Below, one piece after another: positions 63,626-64,000 of a DNA stretch of 64,000 nucleotides. Location of the stretch: the NCBI RefSeq assembly GCF_900169365.1, contig NZ_FXZH01000001.1:186001-250000 (forward strand), in the 5' to 3' direction. Positions within the stretch are counted from its first letter, which is position 1; every line of letters starts with the position of its first letter. The stretch comes from Brevibacterium sp. 239c (GTDB lineage: Bacteria > Actinomycetota > Actinomycetes > Actinomycetales > Brevibacteriaceae). The position numbers were made by a program, and so were the translations under genes. Below the pieces are notes generated by a model, which saw only the letters and a program-made list of their open reading frames with translations, ran no database searches and had not been told where the DNA came from.

Positions 63626-63641
63626 TAGGATGGCAGACGTG
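63626..63641 (+). promoter_or_regulatory. Leaderless promoter of purK
   Basis: TAGGAT at 63626-63631 is a -10 hexamer, with GTG (63639) 7 nt after it, the arrangement of leaderless actinobacterial genes. ATG at 63630 is in frame but overlaps the -10. Confidence 0.45.
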
Positions 63642-64000
63642 ACTTTTCCTCGTGTTGGTGTCATTGGCGGCGGCCAATTGGCACGTATGCTTGCCCCTGC
63701 CGCAGAAGCCCTCGGCATCCGCTTCTCAGTTCTCGCTGAGACCGCTGACGCCCCGGCCACCCAGGTCATCAATGAGGTGAGCGTCGGAGACTATACGGAC
63801 TTCGCGACCCTCAAGGCCTTCGCCGAGACAGTGGATGTGGTGACCTTCGACCATGAGCATGTTCCTCCCGAACATCTGCAGGCCCTCGCCGAGGCTGGCC
63901 ATGCGATCCGACCTGGACCCCAGGCCCTCATCTTCGCTCAGGACAAAATCCTGATGCGCAGGAGGATGGACGAACTCGGGCTGCCGAACCCCGCCTGGGC
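63639..64000 (+). CDS. purK: N5-carboxyaminoimidazole ribonucleotide synthase (5' part)
   Basis: The gene starts near 63639 and runs off the right edge. The encoded start reads GVIGGGQLARMLAPAA, the nucleotide-binding-like N-terminus typical of PurK, followed by ADAPATQV, TFDHEHVPPEHL and FAQDKILMR. PurK uses ATP and bicarbonate to carboxylate AIR in purine synthesis; PurE normally follows. ATG at 63630 is an alternative start. Confidence 0.9.
   Translation, partial: MTFPRVGVIGGGQLARMLAPAAEALGIRFSVLAETADAPATQVINEVSVGDYTDFATLKAFAETVDVVTFDHEHVPPEHLQALAEAGHAIRPGPQALIFAQDKILMRRRMDELGLPNPAW

Overview
The window is high-GC DNA densely packed with genes, with many GTG starts and 4-bp stop/start overlaps. 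Several genes point to Actinomycetota: an acyl-CoA carboxylase epsilon subunit beside the beta subunit, a DUF222/HNH protein, a protein acetyltransferase with its GNAT domain in front of the acyl-CoA synthetase-like part, an Rv2578c-type radical SAM protein, a DUF5998 protein and an Rv1264-like adenylate cyclase. The overall feel is Brevibacterium or a close relative; the genus is inference. No rRNA, tRNA, CRISPR array, phage or insertion sequence was seen.

Region 1-24 kb is accessory metabolism. It starts with the 3' end of a CoA-transferase, then a minus-strand group (MatC-like dicarboxylate carrier, PucR regulator, M20 deacylase), a coupled pair (NTF2-like protein and NCS1 permease), and an AT-rich promoter island driving a DUF222/HNH protein. 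A DesK/DesR-like two-component pair follows, next to a fatty acid desaturase with a 22-bp palindrome between them. Then come a metallo-beta-lactamase-fold protein, a YhgE/Pip-like membrane protein with a divergent TetR, and a second TetR followed by an MFS carrier, an amidohydrolase, an amidase and an M20 hydrolase that look like a scavenging route for an amide or acylated compound.

Region 23-49 kb continues with MgtC, a decayed oxidoreductase pair with a divergent TetR and two operator palindromes, and an 827-residue membrane protein made of two homologous halves. Next are a DsbA/FrnE-like protein and an SPL-like radical SAM protein whose promoter spacer holds a LexA-type box. A two-component flavin monooxygenase set (reductase and LLM oxygenase) lies among four transporters. 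The stretch ends with an Asp/Glu/hydantoin racemase-superfamily enzyme that has only one of the two catalytic cysteines, a GntR regulator with two matching upstream operators, a DUF885 protein, a nitrilase-family amidase, and a TetR/DHA2 efflux pair.

Region 49-64 kb is mostly core: acyl-CoA carboxylase epsilon and beta subunits, divergent birA coupled to a class III adenylate cyclase, a type IIA topoisomerase A subunit (parC-like), a TetR, the acetyltransferase, a DUF5998/phosphodiesterase/methyltransferase operon, and the start of purK at the edge.

The most unusual signal is not a gene. A 10-mer, CACCTCGGCG or its complement, was found by eye at 22 places in both orientations, in coding sequence of all reading frames and in intergenic DNA, including inside terminator-like hairpins. 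A base-composition estimate predicts less than one. Several proteins also carry low-complexity tails encoded by near-perfect DNA tandem repeats.
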